Assembly (NCBI GenBank): GCA_017404385.1
Contig: JAFRCK010000017.1
Coordinates: 67,419-127,294, forward strand
DNA length: 59,876 nt
From: Bacilli bacterium
Lineage (GTDB): Bacteria; Bacillota_I; Bacilli_A; RF39; UBA660
Reading direction: 5' to 3'
Shown here: positions 1 through 9,048 of the stretch, piece after piece
Layout of the letters: every line of letters starts with the position of its first letter
How positions within the stretch are numbered: position 1 is the stretch's first letter
Program-made: the position numbers and the translations under genes
The notes under the pieces: model-generated
What the model saw: the letters and a program-made list of their open reading frames with translations, nothing else
What the model was told of the DNA's origin: nothing
The model's database searches: none

Positions 1-2
1 TA

Positions 3-837
3 AAAGAAATTGAATTTAATAATAAAGTATCACAGTATGAAAACTTCTTAAGAGGTGAAAATGTTCCGGAAGATCAAATAAAAAGACTTGTTTCTGGTAT
101 AACACCTAGTAATGTAGATAATTATATGAATGACATGAATGCAAAAATACAACAACTAAATGATGCAAAATTGGATATACATCAAAAGATGAAGGAAATG
201 GGTTATTCAGAGGAGCAAATATCTCAATATCTAAATGGTATTAATGCTTTTGATGTTCCAGCTGTTATTCAAACAATTGATAATATGTATACAGAATACA
301 TTAATAAAAAGAATTCTCAAAGTATTGCTGATAAAATAGCAACTGCAAATCAGTTGGCGGATAGCGGAATATTTAGTGCAATTGATATAAAGTCAATATC
401 AGAATTAACCCATGAAGATTTAAGTAAGATAAAGCATTCTGATATGATTTCATTTAGAACTCCAGATGGAATAATTTATTCTTATCAAGAAGTTCTTGAT
501 ATAAAACTAAATCAAATTGAATATAGTAATAAAGTATCAGAATATGAAAACTATTTAAGATGGTCCAATATTCCAGAAGATCAAATAAAAGATGTTATGT
601 CTAAAATAACACCTGATAATATAGATACATATATAAATGGTATGAATGAACAATTACAACATCTTAATGATTCAAAATATGATATACATCAAAAGATGAA
701 AGAAATGGGTTATACAGTGCAGCAAATATCAGAATATCTAAATGGTCTTAATATATTTAATGTATTTGAGGCTAGTAATACAATTAACAACATGTATCAA
801 AATTTTGTTAATACTAATTCACAAAATAGAACTATAG
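3..837 (+). repeat. Two-copy in-frame protein repeat, period about 169 codons
   Basis: The segment from nt 3 to about 330 and the segment from about 510 to 837 encode clearly related sequences (both contain YEN-[FY]-L, PEDQIK, DIHQKMKEMGY and IS-[QE]-YLNG). The left copy runs into the window edge, so more copies may lie upstream. Confidence 0.85.
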
Positions 838-1853
838 TAAATAAGAGTTTAAAAACTAGAATTGTTGATTTTGTTAAAAGATTATTTGGAATTAAGAATC
901 TAAATGAATCTAAATTTACTAGTGAACAATATGAATCAAGAAAACTTGATGCTACTGAAAGAATGAAAAAAGGATTAGAAATAACACAAGAAGATATTGC
1001 TTATATAACTGGAGATCCAAAACAGTATTTATATTTAAAGTACAAAGCAGAATTAGATAATGCAGGGTATCTTGATAAACCTGGTCAAATGAATTTAAAT
1101 GAGATGCAAAAGATATTAAAAGATAAACTAACTAGTCAAGATAAAGAAATTATTAATGCGATGCTTTCAGATAAGGAATCATTATATAATACAACAGATA
1201 GTTTTACAGATGAAGAAAAATTCTATGCACAAGTTTATACTGCTCATTTAGGTAATCCAATTAGTGATTATTTAAGAGGCATATATGATACTAAAACTAA
1301 ATTTGGTAAAAAAGTTTATGAATTTGATATAAATAATCTTGTTTTAGGTCAGTCTAAATTTTATGTAAATCTTGAAATTATGAATAGAAAAGATTGGTCT
1401 GGAAAAAGTTATGATACTGTACAAAAAGAATTAAATAAAAAATATAAAGAGGCTTCTAAAGCTACAGTAGGTGACTTTGTTAAAAATATGGATAGTGTTA
1501 TAGCAAAATCAGTTATTAAGACTGAGACAGTTGTTTATAGAGGTTGCGATGGAGTATATATTAATGGAAACAAAGTTGATGTTAATTCATTATCACCTGG
1601 TACTAGATTTACTGATTCAGCATACTTATCTACATCTTTAGATCCAAATGTTTCGTATGTTCAAAGAAATCAGGTTTGCATAGAAATAACAATACCAGAA
1701 GGTACTCATGGGGCTTATTTACAAAGCATTTCAGGTGCGTCAACATTTAATATGGAAGAAATATTACTTGGAAGAAATACAACATTAGAAGTAACTGGAT
1801 ACCCTGAAGAAAGAAATGGTACAATATATATACCTGTAAAGGTAGTTAATTAA
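3..1853 (+). CDS. ADP-ribosyltransferase-domain protein with N-terminal repeats (5' partial)
   Basis: The reading frame is open to the left edge, so the true start lies outside the window; the first Met inside (126) is internal to a repeat. The N-terminal part holds two copies of a roughly 110-residue helical unit (see repeat entry). The C-terminal 200 residues look like an exotoxin-type ADP-ribosyltransferase: a VYRG arginine motif near nt 1534-1545, a YLSTS motif near nt 1623-1637, and a MEEILLGR segment near nt 1754-1777 where the catalytic Glu precedes ILL. In the classic ExE pair the residue two before the catalytic Glu is Glu or Gln; here it is Met, so target preference is unclear. No secretion signal can be judged because the start is missing. 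The gene is followed 12 bp later by a small gene and then by an ADP-ribosylglycohydrolase, which suggests a modifier with a reversing partner. ART assignment fairly sure; toxin role inferred. Confidence 0.75.
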   Translation, partial: KEIEFNNKVSQYENFLRGENVPEDQIKRLVSGITPSNVDNYMNDMNAKIQQLNDAKLDIHQKMKEMGYSEEQISQYLNGINAFDVPAVIQTIDNMYTEYINKKNSQSIADKIATANQLADSGIFSAIDIKSISELTHEDLSKIKHSDMISFRTPDGIIYSYQEVLDIKLNQIEYSNKVSEYENYLRWSNIPEDQIKDVMSKITPDNIDTYINGMNEQLQHLNDSKYDIHQKMKEMGYTVQQISEYLNGLNIFNVFEASNTINNMYQNFVNTNSQNRTIVNKSLKTRIVDFVKRLFGIKNLNESKFTSEQYESRKLDATERMKKGLEITQEDIAYITGDPKQYLYLKYKAELDNAGYLDKPGQMNLNEMQKILKDKLTSQDKEIINAMLSDKESLYNTTDSFTDEEKFYAQVYTAHLGNPISDYLRGIYDTKTKFGKKVYEFDINNLVLGQSKFYVNLEIMNRKDWSGKSYDTVQKELNKKYKEASKATVGDFVKNMDSVIAKSVIKTETVVYRGCDGVYINGNKVDVNSLSPGTRFTDSAYLSTSLDPNVSYVQRNQVCIEITIPEGTHGAYLQSISGASTFNMEEILLGRNTTLEVTGYPEERNGTIYIPVKVVN

Positions 1854-1865
1854 AGGGAGGTTTAT

Positions 1866-2144
1866 ATGGAAAACGAAAGTAGATTTATTTTTAATCCGGA
1901 GGATGTAAAATTTCAACCTAAAAAAGAAATAACTGATACTATTATTGAAGAAGTATCAATTGGTCAATATGTTAGATTAAAAAATACTAATCAAATAGTT
2001 AAAGTGATAGAGCATCCATTTATATCAAATGGAAATGTTCTTTCAGATTATTTAGGATTAGAAGAAGAAACTGGTAAAAAACTATTATTTAATCAAAGTA
2101 ATATAGAAAGTATTGTTAATAACAATAGTACTAAAAAAATATAA
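1866..2144 (+). CDS. Small protein of unknown function between ART and ARH genes
   Basis: A 92-residue acidic, soluble protein with no signal peptide or membrane segment. A good ribosome binding site (AGGGAGG) sits just before the ATG. I do not recognise the family; the middle (VGQ-like SIGQYVRLKN, then a GLEEETGKKL segment) looks like a compact beta-rich domain. It is 12 bp after the ADP-ribosyltransferase gene and 14 bp before the ADP-ribosylglycohydrolase gene, so all three are probably one operon. It could be an accessory, an immunity protein or a chaperone; none of these is shown by sequence. Confidence 0.6.
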   Translation: MENESRFIFNPEDVKFQPKKEITDTIIEEVSIGQYVRLKNTNQIVKVIEHPFISNGNVLSDYLGLEEETGKKLLFNQSNIESIVNNNSTKKI

Positions 2145-2158
2145 AGGAAGGTGTTATT

Positions 2159-2995
2159 ATGTTGGGGGCGATTTGTGGAGATATTATAGGTTCTGTTTAT
2201 GAAGCTCATAATATAAAAGCAAAAGAATTTGATTTGTTTACTAAATTTAATTGTTATACTGATGATACAGTTATGACTTGTGCGATTGCAAAAGCATCTC
2301 ATAAGTATGAAATAACAAAGGATAAAGAGCAGTTTAAAAAGGATTGTATAGATTATGTGAAACAATTTGGTAGACATCATATAAGAGCAGGGTATGGTGG
2401 TAGATTTTTAAACTGGTTATTAAGTGACGACACTGAACCTTATAATAGTTTTGGTAATGGCTCTGCAATGCGAGTTTCTTCTGTTTCTTACGTAGCTTCT
2501 ACAATAGAAGAAGCAGAAGAACTTGCAGAAATATCTGCTTCAGTAACTCATAATCATCCAGAAGGAATAAAGGGCGCTAAAGCAGTTGCTGGCTCAATAT
2601 GGTTATTACTTCATAAAAGAGATAAAGAAACTGTAAAAAAATATATAGAAGATAATTATTATGATATTAATTTTTCAGTAGACTCGATTAGAAAAGATTA
2701 TAAATTTGATGTTTCATGTCAGGGATCTGTCCCACAAGCAATTGTAGCTTTTATGGATTCAAATAACTTTGAAGATGCAATTAGAAATGCAATATCAATA
2801 GGTGGAGATTCTGATACAATTGCAGCAATTGCAGGTAGTTTGGCAGAAGCACATTATGGTGTTCCAAAATCAATAGCAATTAAAGCAACTAGTTATTTAC
2901 CAGAAGATTTGATTGAACCTTTGTCTTATTTTTATGATATAAATAAAATTAAAGAAGTTGAGATGGAGGAATCAAAAAGAAAACGTCATAAATAA
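2159..2995 (+). CDS. ADP-ribosylglycohydrolase (DraG/ARH family)
   Basis: A 278-residue cytoplasmic hydrolase that would remove ADP-ribose from modified targets. The N-terminal GAICGDIIGSVYE and TDDT motifs and the C-terminal GGDSDTIAAIAG motif are the metal-binding signatures of the ARH/DraG fold and are intact. The core is full length; a basic tail (KRKRHK) ends the protein. The ribosome binding site is AAGGAAGG. It closes an operon with the ADP-ribosyltransferase and the small gene. By analogy with effector/immunity pairs such as Tre1/Tri1, where the immunity protein is an ARH hydrolase, it may protect the cell from the upstream transferase. Family assignment is firm; the immunity role is inference. 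Confidence 0.85.
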   Translation: MLGAICGDIIGSVYEAHNIKAKEFDLFTKFNCYTDDTVMTCAIAKASHKYEITKDKEQFKKDCIDYVKQFGRHHIRAGYGGRFLNWLLSDDTEPYNSFGNGSAMRVSSVSYVASTIEEAEELAEISASVTHNHPEGIKGAKAVAGSIWLLLHKRDKETVKKYIEDNYYDINFSVDSIRKDYKFDVSCQGSVPQAIVAFMDSNNFEDAIRNAISIGGDSDTIAAIAGSLAEAHYGVPKSIAIKATSYLPEDLIEPLSYFYDINKIKEVEMEESKRKRHK

Positions 2996-2999
2996 AAAA

Positions 3000-3026
3000 A
3001 GGTATATGATACATATACCTTTTTAT
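3000..3026 (+). terminator. Rho-independent terminator after the ADP-ribosylation operon
   Basis: Nine-base-pair stem AGGTATATG/CATATACCT with a 3-nt loop, followed by a T-rich run. Confidence 0.85.
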
Positions 3027-3044
3027 TTTTTTTATTTTTTTGTC

Positions 3045-3071
3045 TTTACACGTACAAATGTATGGTATAAT
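3045..3071 (+). promoter_or_regulatory. Promoter with LexA-like box for the Y-family polymerase operon
   Basis: An extended -10 (TGG TATAAT, 3066-3071) with a weak TTTACA -35 (3045-3050). The spacer is filled by CGTACAAATGTATG (3051-3064), which matches 12 of 14 positions of the Bacillus LexA/DinR consensus CGAACRNRYGTTYG. The two toxin promoters at 25.05 kb and 48.65 kb carry related boxes at the same distance from their -10. LexA itself is not in the window, so binding is inferred. Confidence 0.6.
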
Positions 3072-3086
3072 TAAATTGGTGATTTT

Positions 3087-4334
3087 ATGAGTACATATAT
3101 TTGTGTTGATTTAAAAACTTTTTTTGCTTCAGTAGAATGTGTTGAAAGAGGCTTTGATCCTTTTAAAACTGATTTAGTGGTCGCAGATATAGCTAGAAGT
3201 AAAGGTGCAATATGTCTTGCTATTTCACCTAAAATGAAAGAAAGAGGTATTAAAAATAGATGCAGAATCTATGATATTCCAAAAAATGTAAAATATATTG
3301 TTGCTAAACCTAGAATGAAAAAATATATAGAATATTCAGCTAAAATATATGGCATTTATTTAGACTTTTTTTCAAAAGATGATATATATGTTTATTCAAT
3401 AGATGAAGTGTTTATAGACGTAACTAATTATTTTAAAATGTATAATAAAAATGAAATAAGTTTAGCTAAAATGATAATAGATGAAGTATATAAAAGAACT
3501 GGAATATGCGCAACAGCTGGTATAGGTACTAATATGTATTTAGCTAAGATTGCTTTGGATATATTATCAAAACATAATAAGACTCATATTGCGTATTTAA
3601 ATGAAGAATTATATAAAGAAAAATTATGGAATCATAGACCTCTTACTGATTTTTGGCAGATAGGTAAAGGTATAGAAAACAGGTTATATAAACATCATTT
3701 AAAGACTATGGAAGATGTAACAAAATGTAATCCTAATATCTTATATAAAGAGTTTGGAATAAATGCTGAAATATTAATAGATCATGCTTGGGGAATAGAA
3801 CCAACTACTATAAAAGATGTAAAAAGTTATAAAGTTAAATCTAAAAGTATAAGTAATAGCCAAATATTATTTAGAGATTATAATTACAAAGAAGCAAAAG
3901 TAGTATTAACAGAAATGGTAGATAGTTTAGTTTTAGAATTAGTAAGTAAAGAACTATATACTAGTAATATATCTGTGTTTATTGGCTTTACAAAAGAGGA
4001 ATCAGGTGGAGTACATTTTTCTAAGACTACAGATTTAACAAATAGTTATAAAAAAATATTAGATTTAGTATTAAAAGAATACGATTATAGAATCATGGAA
4101 GAATATAAAATAAGAAGAATAGGTATATGTTTTTCTGGCTTAGATAAAAAGAGATTTGAACAATTAAATTTATTTGAAAAACCAGATAATGAAAATGAAA
4201 CTAAAATAGAAAATACTATTAATAATATAAAGAATAAGTTTGGTAAAAACGCAATACTTAGATGTATTAGTTTAGATAAGAATGGTACTCAAAAAACTAG
4301 AAATATTTATATAGGAGGTCATAATGCAGAATAG
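3087..4334 (+). CDS. Y-family translesion DNA polymerase (UvrX/UmuC-like)
   Basis: A 415-residue error-prone polymerase. The N-terminus YICVDLKTFFASVE carries the first catalytic Asp; YSIDEVFIDV near residue 105 supplies the Asp-Glu pair; the helix-hairpin-helix region with PLTDFWQIGKG near residue 185 is typical of this branch, as is the C-terminal little-finger region. It resembles the UvrX/YqjW group rather than DinB by its neighbour, a YolD-like gene that overlaps it by 11 bp. The leader is only about 9 nt long, with GGTGAT as ribosome binding site. A LexA-like box lies in the promoter, consistent with damage induction. Confidence 0.88.
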   Translation: MSTYICVDLKTFFASVECVERGFDPFKTDLVVADIARSKGAICLAISPKMKERGIKNRCRIYDIPKNVKYIVAKPRMKKYIEYSAKIYGIYLDFFSKDDIYVYSIDEVFIDVTNYFKMYNKNEISLAKMIIDEVYKRTGICATAGIGTNMYLAKIALDILSKHNKTHIAYLNEELYKEKLWNHRPLTDFWQIGKGIENRLYKHHLKTMEDVTKCNPNILYKEFGINAEILIDHAWGIEPTTIKDVKSYKVKSKSISNSQILFRDYNYKEAKVVLTEMVDSLVLELVSKELYTSNISVFIGFTKEESGGVHFSKTTDLTNSYKKILDLVLKEYDYRIMEEYKIRRIGICFSGLDKKRFEQLNLFEKPDNENETKIENTINNIKNKFGKNAILRCISLDKNGTQKTRNIYIGGHNAE

Positions 4335-4617
4335 AGCTAAAATATTCATGCCTTTTGATGCATTAAATGGTTTTAAAGATGCATTAAAAAGGGAAGAAGA
4401 ATTACATGAAAATAAATTTAGTAATAAAGAAACTATATTAGATAAAATAAAAAAATTAAATAAAGGGGATAGGATAGAAATAACATATTTTTATAATTTT
4501 GAAACTATTATTTCTTTTGGAGAAGTAAAGGGTATAGATTATAGAAAAAAAATAATTAAAGTATCAAATAGTATTATAGATTTTGATTCTATAGATGAAA
4601 TAAAAAAGAGACTATAA
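4324..4617 (+). CDS. YolD-like protein
   Basis: A 97-residue protein of the YolD family, which is usually found next to Y-family polymerases in Firmicutes and is thought to act with them. Visible family traits are the N-terminal MPFDAL segment, a charged helix, then a beta-rich half (GDRIEITYFYN, FGEVKGIDYRKKII). It overlaps the polymerase gene by 11 bp, with AGGAGG as ribosome binding site inside the polymerase 3' end, so the two are translated together. Its stop lies inside a hairpin shared with the convergent spoVS gene. Confidence 0.75.
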   Translation: MQNRAKIFMPFDALNGFKDALKREEELHENKFSNKETILDKIKKLNKGDRIEITYFYNFETIISFGEVKGIDYRKKIIKVSNSIIDFDSIDEIKKRL

Positions 4618-4623
4618 AGTCTC
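4600..4623 (-). terminator. Terminator of spoVS, overlapping the stop codons of both convergent genes
   Basis: GAGACT(ATAA)AGTCTC hairpin at 4608-4623; on the - strand it is followed by TTTTTTA, so it serves spoVS best. Confidence 0.7.
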
Positions 4624-4872
4624 AATTATTAGTTTAATAGCAGTTTTTTCTTCATTATCTATTAATATATTAGCAAATGCTGGAATACATACTAGATTTT
4701 TACCAGAAGGGGCAACAAAGCCTCTAGCTATCGCAATAGCTTTTATTGCTTGATTTAATGCTCCAGCACCAATTGCTTGCATTTCAACAGAGTCCTTTTC
4801 TCTTAGATAATTAGCCAGTGCTCCAGCTACTGAATTTGGATTTGATTTAGATGACACTTTTATTGTTTCCAT
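4612..4872 (-). CDS. spoVS: Stage V sporulation protein S
   Basis: An 86-residue Alba-like small protein needed for normal spore coat formation and cortex development in Bacillus. The sequence has the family's signature: KVSSKSNPNSVAGALA at the N-terminus, then GAGALNQAIKAIAIARG and the KNLVCIPAF strand. Length equals the family norm. The start is preceded by GCGAGGAATAATT on the - strand. It stands alone, convergent with the yolD-like gene. Together with sigG and ylmC at the far end of the window it indicates a spore former. Confidence 0.95.
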   Translation of the reverse strand: METIKVSSKSNPNSVAGALANYLREKDSVEMQAIGAGALNQAIKAIAIARGFVAPSGKNLVCIPAFANILIDNEEKTAIKLIIETL

Positions 4873-4977
4873 AATTATTCCTCGCTTTCTAATTAAATAT
4901 ATTCTTTTTATTTCTATTTATTACTAAATAATGATATAATAAAAACAGTTTTAAAAACTTTTAAAGGGGATGATAAA

Positions 4978-5991
4978 ATGAAAGATGATTTGCAAGTTAC
5001 GACACGTGATTTTTTGATATATAAAGATGATAATAATGATGTTAAAATTGACGTTTTACTAATCAATAAAGATATTTGGTTAACGCAAAATTTGATAGCG
5101 GAATTATTTGGAGTAGCAAGAAGTACTATAACTGATCATATTAATAATATTTTAAATGATGGTGAATTGAGTGAAGTTAACACCGTCGGAAAAACCGACA
5201 CTGCTAATTCAAAAAAACCAGTTAAAATATATAACCTAGATATGATTATTGCTGTTGGATATAGAGTTAATTCTAAAAAGGCAACTAATTTTAGAATTTG
5301 GGCAACTAAAGTTTTGAAAGAATATCTTATTACTGGAGTTGTAATGGATGATGAAAGATTAAAAAATCCTGAATATATATTTGGTGAAGATTATTTTGAA
5401 AGAACATTAGAAAGAATTAGAAATATTCGTTCCAGTGAAAGAAGATTCTATCAAAAAATAACTGATATATATTCAACAAGTGTTGATTATGATAAAGATT
5501 CTAAAATAACAAAAGAATTTTTTAAAACAGTCCAAAATAAAATACATTTTGCAGTTACAGGTAATACTGCTGCAGAAATAATATATAACAGAGTAGATTC
5601 AAAAAAAGCACATATGGGTCTGACAAATTGGAAAGAATCCCCTAATGGACTGATATATAGATATGATGTGGATATTGCTAAGAATTATTTAAATGAAAAA
5701 GAATTAAAAGATTTAAATAGAATAGTAACAATGTATTTGGACTATGCAGAATATCAAGCAGAAAATCATAATGCAATGTCTATGAATGATTGGATAGATA
5801 AATTAAATGCATTTTTAACTTTTAATGGAAAAGAAATATTAGATAATGCAGGAAAAATATCACAAAAAGTAGCCCAAAAATTAGCTTATGAAGAATATGA
5901 TAAATACATGAAGAAACAAGATAAATTATATGTTTCTGATTTTGACAAATTTATAGAAGAAATAAAATTAATTGAAAACAATAAAGAATAA
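4978..5991 (+). CDS. RhuM family protein
   Basis: A 337-residue protein of the virulence RhuM family. The N-terminal half (ligand-like segment INKDIWLTQNLIAELFGVARSTITDHINN) is a KilA-N/phage-regulator-like DNA-binding region; the family core is FRIWATKVLKEYLITG, and the C-terminal half is helical. An AAAGGGGATG ribosome binding site precedes the ATG, and a TATAAT -10 lies at about 4933. RhuM genes are typical of mobile or accessory regions, often beside restriction systems, but here it lies alone between spoVS and fhs. The molecular function of the family is not established. Confidence 0.85.
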   Translation: MKDDLQVTTRDFLIYKDDNNDVKIDVLLINKDIWLTQNLIAELFGVARSTITDHINNILNDGELSEVNTVGKTDTANSKKPVKIYNLDMIIAVGYRVNSKKATNFRIWATKVLKEYLITGVVMDDERLKNPEYIFGEDYFERTLERIRNIRSSERRFYQKITDIYSTSVDYDKDSKITKEFFKTVQNKIHFAVTGNTAAEIIYNRVDSKKAHMGLTNWKESPNGLIYRYDVDIAKNYLNEKELKDLNRIVTMYLDYAEYQAENHNAMSMNDWIDKLNAFLTFNGKEILDNAGKISQKVAQKLAYEEYDKYMKKQDKLYVSDFDKFIEEIKLIENNKE

Positions 5992-6019
5992 ATTTGATAT
6001 AATTAAGAAGGTGATAGAT

Positions 6020-7510
6020 ATGAAAAAAATAATAGATACAATTAATAATTTAAATATTAAAAATTATGAATTATATGGGGATTATATGTCTAAAATAGAC
6101 ATAGATTATAATAAAAAGGGGAAACTAATTTTAGTTACTTCAATTAATCCGACTCCATATGGAGAAGGAAAAACAACTACAGTAATTGGTTTGGTAGATT
6201 CATTAAATAAAATAGGCTATAAAGCAGTTGGATCACTTAGAGAACCATCTATGGGTCCAGTATTTGGTAAAAAGGGCGGTGCAATAGGTGGAGGACAAGC
6301 TAAAGTTGTTCCTGAAAACAAAATTAATTTAAATTTTACTGGTGATTTTCATGCAATAACTTATGCGAATAATTTAATTAGTGCAGTAATTGATAATAGT
6401 ATATATCAAGGTAATGAATTAGGTATAGAAAATGTTGTATTTAATAGATGTTTAGATGTTAATGATAGATCACTAAGAAAAGTAATTATTAATGGAAAAG
6501 AAACTTCTTTTGTTATAACACCAGCATCAGAATTAATGTCTATAGTAGGTCTTTCTGAAACTAAAGAAGATTTAAGAAATAATTTAGGTAATATATTAGT
6601 AGGTTATAACAATAATAATAAAGAAATCTATGTTAAAGATTTAAAACTAGTAGATTCATTAATGTATGTTTTAGAGGATGCATTTAAACCAAATCTAGTT
6701 AATACTCTTTATGGTAATCCAGTTCTGATTCACACTGGACCATTTGCGAATATTTCATATGGTTGTTCATCAATTAAATCTATAAAAATGGCTATGGCAC
6801 TAGGTGAATATACTATAACAGAAGCTGGTTTTGGCTCTGACACAGGTGCAGTTAAATTTTATGATTTATTATGTAGAAAAGCTAATATATATCCGGATGC
6901 AGTTGTTATAAATGTTACTCTACGAGCACTTGAATATCAAGGAATAGAAAATATAAAATATCATATAAATAATATGAAAAAATTCAATGATAATATAATT
7001 GTATCTTTAAATAAATTTGATGATGATAGTGAAGAAGATATAAATAAATTAAAAGAATTTTTGAATGAATTAAATGTTAAACTTTGTATTTCAACTATGT
7101 ATAAAGATGGAGAAGATGGATGCATAGATTTGGCTAATGAAATAACTAAATTAGATAATAATACTAAAAATTATTCTATTTATAATTTAGAAGATTCTTT
7201 ATTAACAAAAATCAATAAAATGAAAGATATATATGGCGCAAAGAATATAATTTATAACAAGGATATAGAAGATAAAATTAATCAATTAGATGTTCTACAT
7301 CCTAACATGCCAATTTGTATATGTAAAACCCCATACTCAATCACAGATAATGAATCTATAAAAGGATATCCAAAAGAATTTGATATGACAATAACTGATA
7401 TTAAAGTTTATAATGGAGCTGGATATATAGTTATTTATATGGGTAATGTTTTAACTCTTCCAGGTCTATCTAAAGATTCTAATTACCTTCATGAGGTATA
7501 TAATGGATAG
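6020..7510 (+). CDS. fhs: Formate--tetrahydrofolate ligase
   Basis: ATP-dependent formation of 10-formyl-tetrahydrofolate from formate, a cytoplasmic one-carbon step. The P-loop PTPYGEGKTTT is near residue 47, followed by the conserved REPSMGPVFGKKGGAIGGG block and FTGDFHAI. I place the start at ATG 6020 because AGAAGGTGAT lies just upstream; an upstream in-frame ATG at 5972 has no such site and would overlap rhuM. At 496 residues it is shorter than the usual 555 or so. The gene overlaps tlyA by 8 bp, so both are one transcript. Confidence 0.93.
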   Translation: MKKIIDTINNLNIKNYELYGDYMSKIDIDYNKKGKLILVTSINPTPYGEGKTTTVIGLVDSLNKIGYKAVGSLREPSMGPVFGKKGGAIGGGQAKVVPENKINLNFTGDFHAITYANNLISAVIDNSIYQGNELGIENVVFNRCLDVNDRSLRKVIINGKETSFVITPASELMSIVGLSETKEDLRNNLGNILVGYNNNNKEIYVKDLKLVDSLMYVLEDAFKPNLVNTLYGNPVLIHTGPFANISYGCSSIKSIKMAMALGEYTITEAGFGSDTGAVKFYDLLCRKANIYPDAVVINVTLRALEYQGIENIKYHINNMKKFNDNIIVSLNKFDDDSEEDINKLKEFLNELNVKLCISTMYKDGEDGCIDLANEITKLDNNTKNYSIYNLEDSLLTKINKMKDIYGAKNIIYNKDIEDKINQLDVLHPNMPICICKTPYSITDNESIKGYPKEFDMTITDIKVYNGAGYIVIYMGNVLTLPGLSKDSNYLHEVYNG

Positions 7511-8270
7511 ACTAGATAGTTATCTGGTAACACATAATCTTGTTTCAACGAGAAATAAAGGGCAATATGAAATAGAACAAGGTAACGTTTTAGTAAATGG
7601 TAAAGTTGTTACCAAAGCTAGTTTCAAAGTTTCTAATGAAGATGAGGTTAAGGTAAATAGTACTTTTGATTATGTATCAAAAGGTGCATTAAAATTATTA
7701 AAAGCAAAAGATGAATTTAATTTAAATTTTAATAATAAAATTATGCTTGATATTGGTTCATCTACTGGTGGATTTAGTGAAGTTGCTCTTAAAAATAATA
7801 TTAAAAAAGTGATAGCAGTTGATGTAGGAAAAAACCAGTTTGATGAAAAATTAAAGACTGATAAAAGAGTAGAACTTCATGAAGAAACAGATATTAGAAA
7901 TTATGTTATTAACGAAAAAATAGATATAGTAACAATAGATGTTTCATTTATATCTGTTACTAAATTTCTTGATAAAATAAATGAAATAAATCCAATAGAA
8001 ATAATATTATTAATAAAACCACAATTTGAATGTGGTAAAGAAATTGCTGATAAATATAAAGGTGTACCTTTAAATAAAGAAGTACATGAAGAAGTAATAA
8101 AAAAGATTTTTAAAAGATTTAGTGAAATTAATTTTAATGTTCAGGATTTAACTTACTCACCAATAACAGGTGGTTCTGGTAATATTGAATATTTAGCTTA
8201 TTTTAAGAAGGAACAAATAAAAGAAATAAATGTAAAAATTGTGATTAATCAAGCATTTAAAGAACTATAG
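7503..8270 (+). CDS. tlyA: TlyA family rRNA 2'-O-methyltransferase (S4 domain plus FtsJ fold)
   Basis: A 255-residue protein with an N-terminal S4 RNA-binding domain (MDRLDSYLV, then QGNVLVNGKVVTKASFKVS) and a Rossmann methyltransferase domain: SAM motif MLDIGSSTGGFSE near residue 80, IDVSFIS near residue 143 and the late IKPQFECGKE block. Homologues methylate 16S/23S rRNA and were once called haemolysin A. ATG 7503 is preferred over ATG 7491 because of the GAGGT site just upstream. It overlaps fhs and ends inside its own terminator hairpin. Confidence 0.88.
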   Translation: MDRLDSYLVTHNLVSTRNKGQYEIEQGNVLVNGKVVTKASFKVSNEDEVKVNSTFDYVSKGALKLLKAKDEFNLNFNNKIMLDIGSSTGGFSEVALKNNIKKVIAVDVGKNQFDEKLKTDKRVELHEETDIRNYVINEKIDIVTIDVSFISVTKFLDKINEINPIEIILLIKPQFECGKEIADKYKGVPLNKEVHEEVIKKIFKRFSEINFNVQDLTYSPITGGSGNIEYLAYFKKEQIKEINVKIVINQAFKEL

Positions 8271-8284
8271 TTATAGTTCTTTTT
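8261..8284 (+). terminator. Terminator of fhs-tlyA
   Basis: AGAACTATA/TATAGTTCT nine-base-pair hairpin containing the tlyA stop codon, followed by TTTT. Confidence 0.8.
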
Positions 8285-8314
8285 ATTATTTAATAGAATA
8301 TATTAGGTGATTAA

Positions 8315-9028
8315 ATGAATATTACTTTAGGTTTTCTTTTAACAATAATTTCTGGATTATCTACTTTAATAGGTATTGTTCCAATTTTTTTAAATATTAA
8401 AAATATAAATAGATTCATTTCTTTTTCTTTATCATTTTCTTCTGGAGTAATGTTTTCAATATCCTTATTTGATTTGTTTCCGGAGTCAATTAAGAGTTTT
8501 AGTAATAATTACAATTTGATGGTTAGTTTCTTTTTATTCTTTTTTTTATTTTTAGCAGGTTTTTTATTATCCCAGTTAATTAATAAAAAAGTAAACACTA
8601 GTAATAAATTATATAAAGTAGGGATAGTATCGATGATAGCTATTATATTACATAATATACCAGAGGGAATATTAACATTTATAGCAACAAATTTAAATGT
8701 TAAATTTGGATTATCTCTTACATTAGCTATAGCTATGCATAATATACCAGAAGGAATAGCAATATCAGTCCCAATATATTATTCAACAGGCAATAAATTT
8801 AAAACTTTTTTATACGTTTTAATTAGTTCTTTATCAGAACCATTAGGCGCATTATTATCTTTTTTATTCTTTAAACAATTGAATAATCAATTATTCTTGG
8901 GTATTGTTTTTTCTTTGGTATGCGGGATAATGATTTATATTTCTTTATTTGAATTATTAAAAGAATCTAAAAAATATTTGTTTTTTACTTTAGGAATTAT
9001 ATTTATGTTTTGTATATTAAAAATATGA
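8315..9028 (+). CDS. ZIP family divalent metal transporter
   Basis: A 237-residue polytopic membrane protein with about eight hydrophobic segments. The two ZIP metal-site motifs are present: HNIPEGILTF near residue 112 and HNIPEGIAIS near residue 141, plus SEPLGALLS near residue 175. Likely imports zinc or another divalent cation (ZupT-like). Ribosome binding site TAGGTGAT. It ends in TGA, showing that TGA is a stop here. It is monocistronic and convergent with the radical SAM gene, sharing a bidirectional terminator. Confidence 0.88.
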   Translation: MNITLGFLLTIISGLSTLIGIVPIFLNIKNINRFISFSLSFSSGVMFSISLFDLFPESIKSFSNNYNLMVSFFLFFFLFLAGFLLSQLINKKVNTSNKLYKVGIVSMIAIILHNIPEGILTFIATNLNVKFGLSLTLAIAMHNIPEGIAISVPIYYSTGNKFKTFLYVLISSLSEPLGALLSFLFFKQLNNQLFLGIVFSLVCGIMIYISLFELLKESKKYLFFTLGIIFMFCILKI

Positions 9029-9048
9029 GAATTAATCCTCATATTTTA
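9020..9048. terminator. Bidirectional terminator between zip and the radical SAM gene
   Basis: AAAATATGAG/CTCATATTTT inverted repeat with A and T runs on either side. Confidence 0.75.

Noticed and set aside
2093..2380. A 95-codon open frame opposite the ADP-ribosylglycohydrolase gene
   Set aside because: Complement of a well-supported gene; hydrophobic shadow typical of antisense frames in AT-rich DNA.
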